Assembly (NCBI GenBank): GCA_949358305.1
Contig: CASHSZ010000123.1
Location: 47,501-67,740 of the forward strand
DNA: 20,240 nt
Direction of reading: 5' to 3'
From: Strigamia acuminata
Lineage: Eukaryota > Arthropoda > Chilopoda > Geophilomorpha > Linotaeniidae
Each line of letters starts with the position of its first letter. Positions within the stretch are counted from its first letter, which is position 1. Position numbers and translations under genes: made by a program. The notes under the pieces are model-generated. The model was given only the letters and a program-made list of their open reading frames with translations. It did not search any database and had not been told where the DNA came from. Shown here in pieces: positions 17,295 to 20,240 of this stretch.

Positions 17295-18200
17295 ATGCAA
17301 ATAACACTTTCGGTCCCACTGCTGGAACGTGCGGCATTAATCAAAATTGCCACAATTTTATGGAAAACTAACGATATTTTTTACACTATCAACGCCACTA
17401 AAGCAACCAACGCGAATTGGCAAGATGTTGACACAATAATTTCTAAAAACGTGGATAAATTACCTTTGCCTCCATTTTTAAAACAATCGTTGGTTAAAAT
17501 TGTGAACTTAACTGGAATAGAACTACGCAAATGGCTAATTAATATATCTGACATATTTAATAATTTGGATGAAATGATGTGCCACTACAAATACGCTGAG
17601 TGGACATCACATGGTAAAATAAATTATCAAAAAACAGCACGCCTGATGGTGTCAGACGAAAAATTAAAAGTGATTACGAGATCCAAAATCGCTTTCAAGT
17701 ATTTCATCATAGATCAAGATAAAATTGCATGGCAACGAGTTCCCGAGGCACTCACCACCATCATCAACGAAATACAAGCAGATAACATCAAAGTACAAGT
17801 AATAACATTTTGGATTGCTGTCATCAAACGTGAAGCAGTTGACGTGGGGAGCAAGTTTCTGTTGTTGATGTTGTTTGCAACAGTCGGAAACGAAAGTGCA
17901 ATAAAATTCGTATGGTCCAAATTTTCGAATGAAGAAAAAATTTTTATCCTTTCCGAAGATTTTTCAAGAATGTTACCGTTTGTTAAGCGTAGCTGTAAAA
18001 TTCCCTACTGTTTTTTGTTCTTACTAATGAGTAAACTGGAACAGAATATTTTATTGTCAAATTCTCCACTAGCAACATTGGTATTGCAAGAATGTGCGCA
18101 AGACTGGATCTACATGGAGTTGTTGGAGAAAATAACTAATAGACGAAAAATGCTAATAGACAAGGGACTTATTGAATTGGAACAGCCTTTTTCTACTTAA
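17295..18200 (+). CDS. Unrecognised 301-aa intronless helical protein
   Basis: A single open frame runs from ATG at 17295 to TAA at 18198-18200. No in-frame upstream ATG lies after the nearest upstream stop. The protein begins MQITLSVPLLERAALIKIAT and appears largely alpha-helical, with regularly spaced hydrophobic and aromatic residues and few glycines or prolines. An example is AFKYFIIDQDKIAWQRVP, then VQVITFWIAVIKREAVDVGS and ECAQDWIYMELLEKITNRRK. There is no signal peptide, no strong membrane segment and no Cys/His cluster. The helix pattern could be an alpha-solenoid, but I recognise no family. It is divergent to the caspase gene. AATAAA at about 18434-18439 is a possible poly(A) signal. 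Confidence 0.8.
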   Translation: MQITLSVPLLERAALIKIATILWKTNDIFYTINATKATNANWQDVDTIISKNVDKLPLPPFLKQSLVKIVNLTGIELRKWLINISDIFNNLDEMMCHYKYAEWTSHGKINYQKTARLMVSDEKLKVITRSKIAFKYFIIDQDKIAWQRVPEALTTIINEIQADNIKVQVITFWIAVIKREAVDVGSKFLLLMLFATVGNESAIKFVWSKFSNEEKIFILSEDFSRMLPFVKRSCKIPYCFLFLLMSKLEQNILLSNSPLATLVLQECAQDWIYMELLEKITNRRKMLIDKGLIELEQPFST

Positions 18201-19230
18201 ATTAAAAAAGGGAAATTAGCATTTCTAAGCTGGATGCAGAAATGTGTATAATTTGTTCTCTCTTGGGACTAGAAAGGAAATCATAAAAACTTTTCCACAG
18301 AATATATTCTGCACTGTAATACTCTTTCCATTATTAAAAAGAATGAAATGACGACATTTAAAATATGTCAGCTTTTTTATCTTAAAAAATAATTTAAAGA
18401 ACATTTAAAATAGATTAGTCTTTCCTTTGATTAAAATAAACATTTTCTTTTATGACTAACACTGCTAAAGACCTTTTTATTTTTCTGATTCACTAATTAT
18501 TCAAAAAAAACAAATCCAAATGCCCCTCCTGATTTTGCTGGAATGAATCCAAATATAATTTATAATTCAACATACAAATTTGCACATAAGCCTAAAGAAT
18601 GTCTTTTGCAAAAGCTCTCTTCCCATTCTTAGTCTTTCACTTTAGTCTTTCCGTTTCTAAACTCTTCTCCATCCAATTTTGTCCAGAATTTTTAGATAGA
18701 AACAACTTTCTTTCTCCTAGTGTCAAATGCTCTCAACTGATGGCGTTAGAAGTCTGACAATTGGCGAAATTTACTTGTTTTCGTCTATTTCTGATTTCTG
18801 ATTTTCACTACCTTTATATCCTTTTTGAGTATATCATACATCGAGAAATCAGCACGAATGTGGCAGTTATCAAACCTTATTATTCATGTTACTCACATGA
18901 ATAATAAGGTTTGCAATTTGATTAAAAAGTTCAATTAAATAATAAAATAATAATAAATAATTTGTGATTTATACTTAGAAACCCAATTCTACTTTCATAA
19001 AACTGATTGCAATTTGAATTAGTTGTTATCTGAAAATGCAAAGAAAAGTTTTGAATTTCATTCTTACAGTTAATTTATTCATTTATCACATATCTGAATT
19101 TTTTCCCAGCTTTAAGTGGCTTTTTGTAGGGTCTTTCTGTGTCAACATCAGTGTAGGTGCTTCCTGCAATGATATATCAGAGCTTTGATAATTTTGTTGT
19201 TGTTTTAAAATGCTTTTTGTCATTTTTACA
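18201..19230. other. AT-rich gene-free stretch
   Basis: The only structure noticed is a perfect hairpin at 18871-18913. No coding region can be supported. Confidence 0.7.
18871..18913. repeat. Perfect 18-bp hairpin
   Basis: CAAACCTTATTATTCATG and CATGAATAATAAGGTTTG are exact complements with the 7-nt loop TTACTCA. It may be a foldback remnant, or a structured RNA. Confidence 0.9.
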
Positions 19231-19601
19231 TGTATTTAAATGCTGTCCCGTTCCAGTTCACTTGTGCGGGCTGTATGACCAGTTGGAGCATCTGGCTGCC
19301 TCGAAAATGAACTGGAAGAGGAGAGACTGTCAAAAGAGTGTTCGGACACATTTCGTGCATCCCAGCGGCTTATTATCAATTTATATATCTTGTTTTTAGT
19401 CATGGACATCTGCTGGGTGCTTGGGAGGCTCGTAACCCTACTGAAACATGCGTTTTATGTGATCATCGCTGTCCCTAGTAAGCGCAACATGCGTGCAAGT
19501 TGTGGCAGGTCCCGGGCGCGATCTGCAACGACTCAAGCGGTCATTTGTGCTCAGTTGTGTTTATTAAGTGTCCTACCTGTTGTGGGGGATCCTTGGTTGA
19601 A
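19231..19601 (+). other. GC-richer, Cys-rich coding-like patch of unknown origin
   Basis: The patch stands out from its AT-rich surroundings. One frame reads HLCGLYDQLEHLAASKMNWK and RRDCQKSVRTHFVHPSG. Another, after TTTTTAG at 19399, reads HGHLLGAWEARNPTETCVLC, then DHRCP and two stops (19476-19481). The same frame resumes with QHACKLWQVPGAICND and SSGHLCSVVFIKCPTCCGGS directly into the TRAPPC4-like exon. The Cys/His spacing suggests a metal-binding domain broken by stops or introns. I cannot name it. It could be a remnant of an inserted element or unrecognised exons. Confidence 0.4.
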
Positions 19602-20161
19602 TTAAACATAAACCGGAAAATATTTTTCGCCAGCATTTTCCATTCGTAAGAAATTAATAAATTGTATTTTTGGAATTTTGTTATAATTTAAGTAATTTTT
19701 CTTTAACAGATTGTACGGCTTTGCGTCGCAACTGAACCCAGGAGTGCAGTCGTCGGGAATCGAAGTTTTGGAAGCGGACACGTTCAAAGTTCATTGTTTT
19801 CAGATATTAACTGGTTAGATTTGATCCCAAATTTGTATTTTATTTCTTTCTCTCGCTTTTTTATTTCAGGAATTAGATTTATCGTCGTTACCGATCCGAA
19901 ACAAATGGGTATAGACGTTCTTTTGAAGCGGATATACGAAATGTATGTGGATTTTGCACTTAAAAATCCATTTTATTCTCTGGAAATGCCAATTAGGTAA
20001 CGAAAATTTAAAAAATATATGTTTTACAAGAAAAAACAAAAATATGTAAATAAATAAATTAATAAATATGTCGTTTTAGGTGCGAATTGTTTGATAAAAC
20101 GAGCGGAAAAACTAGTAAACATTGCGTTATAATATTGTGGAATGCTCAATTAATTGGTTAA
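19602..20161 (+). CDS. TRAPPC4: TRAPP complex subunit 4 (TRAPPC4/Trs23, synbindin) 3' exons, partial
   Basis: Four segments: about 19602-19645, 19710-19813, 19870-19996 and 20080-20161 (TAA), joined by short introns (64, 56 and 83 nt) with GT..AG ends and matching phases. They read [14 protein letters not shown], then [20 protein letters not shown], then [20 protein letters not shown] and [16 protein letters not shown], then CELFD. This matches the C-terminal half of TRAPPC4, a longin-like core subunit of the TRAPP complexes that activate Rab1 and tether ER-to-Golgi vesicles. Two things are odd. The N-terminal half (about residues 1-105) is not found upstream, where an unrelated Cys-rich patch abuts the first segment without an acceptor. 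After CELFD the frame reads [20 protein letters not shown], unlike the normal tail. It could be a 5'-truncated duplicate or pseudogene, or a real gene with distant 5' exons. Confidence 0.9.
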
Positions 20162-20240
20162 GAATATATAAATGATTTGTAATTAATATAAAAAATATAT
20201 TAAAACATTAATAAGACACTTTGAATTCATCCTTTTATTT

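Overview
The window is eukaryotic and most likely arthropod. It contains short spliceosomal introns with GT..AG ends, abundant microsatellites and satellite DNA, an effector-caspase relative that resembles insect drICE-type caspases, and the 3' exons of TRAPPC4, a core TRAPP vesicle-tethering subunit. No species can be named from the sequence.

The window has two halves of very different composition. Positions 1 to about 14.6 kb are rich in CpG and G+C, full of simple repeats, and carry a cluster of unrecognised intron-containing genes, all on the minus strand. Gene 1 (69-3630, ten visible exons, running off the left edge) encodes a long acidic, Ser/Pro-rich and coiled-coil protein. Its last visible exon ends in a zinc-finger half (HYCAMC) that is also found in two small genes. 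Gene 2 (5127-5626, 107 aa) and gene 3 (7494-8011, 111 aa) are three-exon paralogues with two C2H2-like zinc fingers, identical splice phases and a shared block upstream. Gene 4 (9651-10987, four exons, 340 aa) encodes a poly-alanine plus Glu/Arg/Gln coiled-coil protein. Gene 5 (12284-12685) is one coiled-coil exon whose upstream partner is not visible. Between genes 2 and 3 lie inverted, broken copies of another coding sequence (6.0-7.3 kb).

Two blocks of a GC-rich satellite built on the palindrome CCGTTAACGG (8.31-8.78 kb and 13.39-14.6 kb) stand in inverted orientation with inverted flanks, so they bracket gene 4, a tRNA-like sequence, gene 5 and several hairpins. A 24-bp-type GCATGCGC array (14.87-15.11 kb) marks the switch to AT-rich DNA.

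Positions 15.1-20.2 kb look like ordinary AT-rich animal DNA. They hold a three-exon caspase homologue on the minus strand (15467-16859) that has lost both catalytic residues. A divergently transcribed, intronless 301-aa helical protein of unknown function follows on the plus strand (17295-18200). The last four coding segments of TRAPPC4 (about 19602-20161) have intact splice sites, but no 5' half is seen and the final tail is divergent.

The most notable items are the catalytically dead caspase, the clustered zinc-finger/coiled-coil family with a common upstream element and microsatellite-built splice signals, and the inverted satellite structure around genes 4 and 5.
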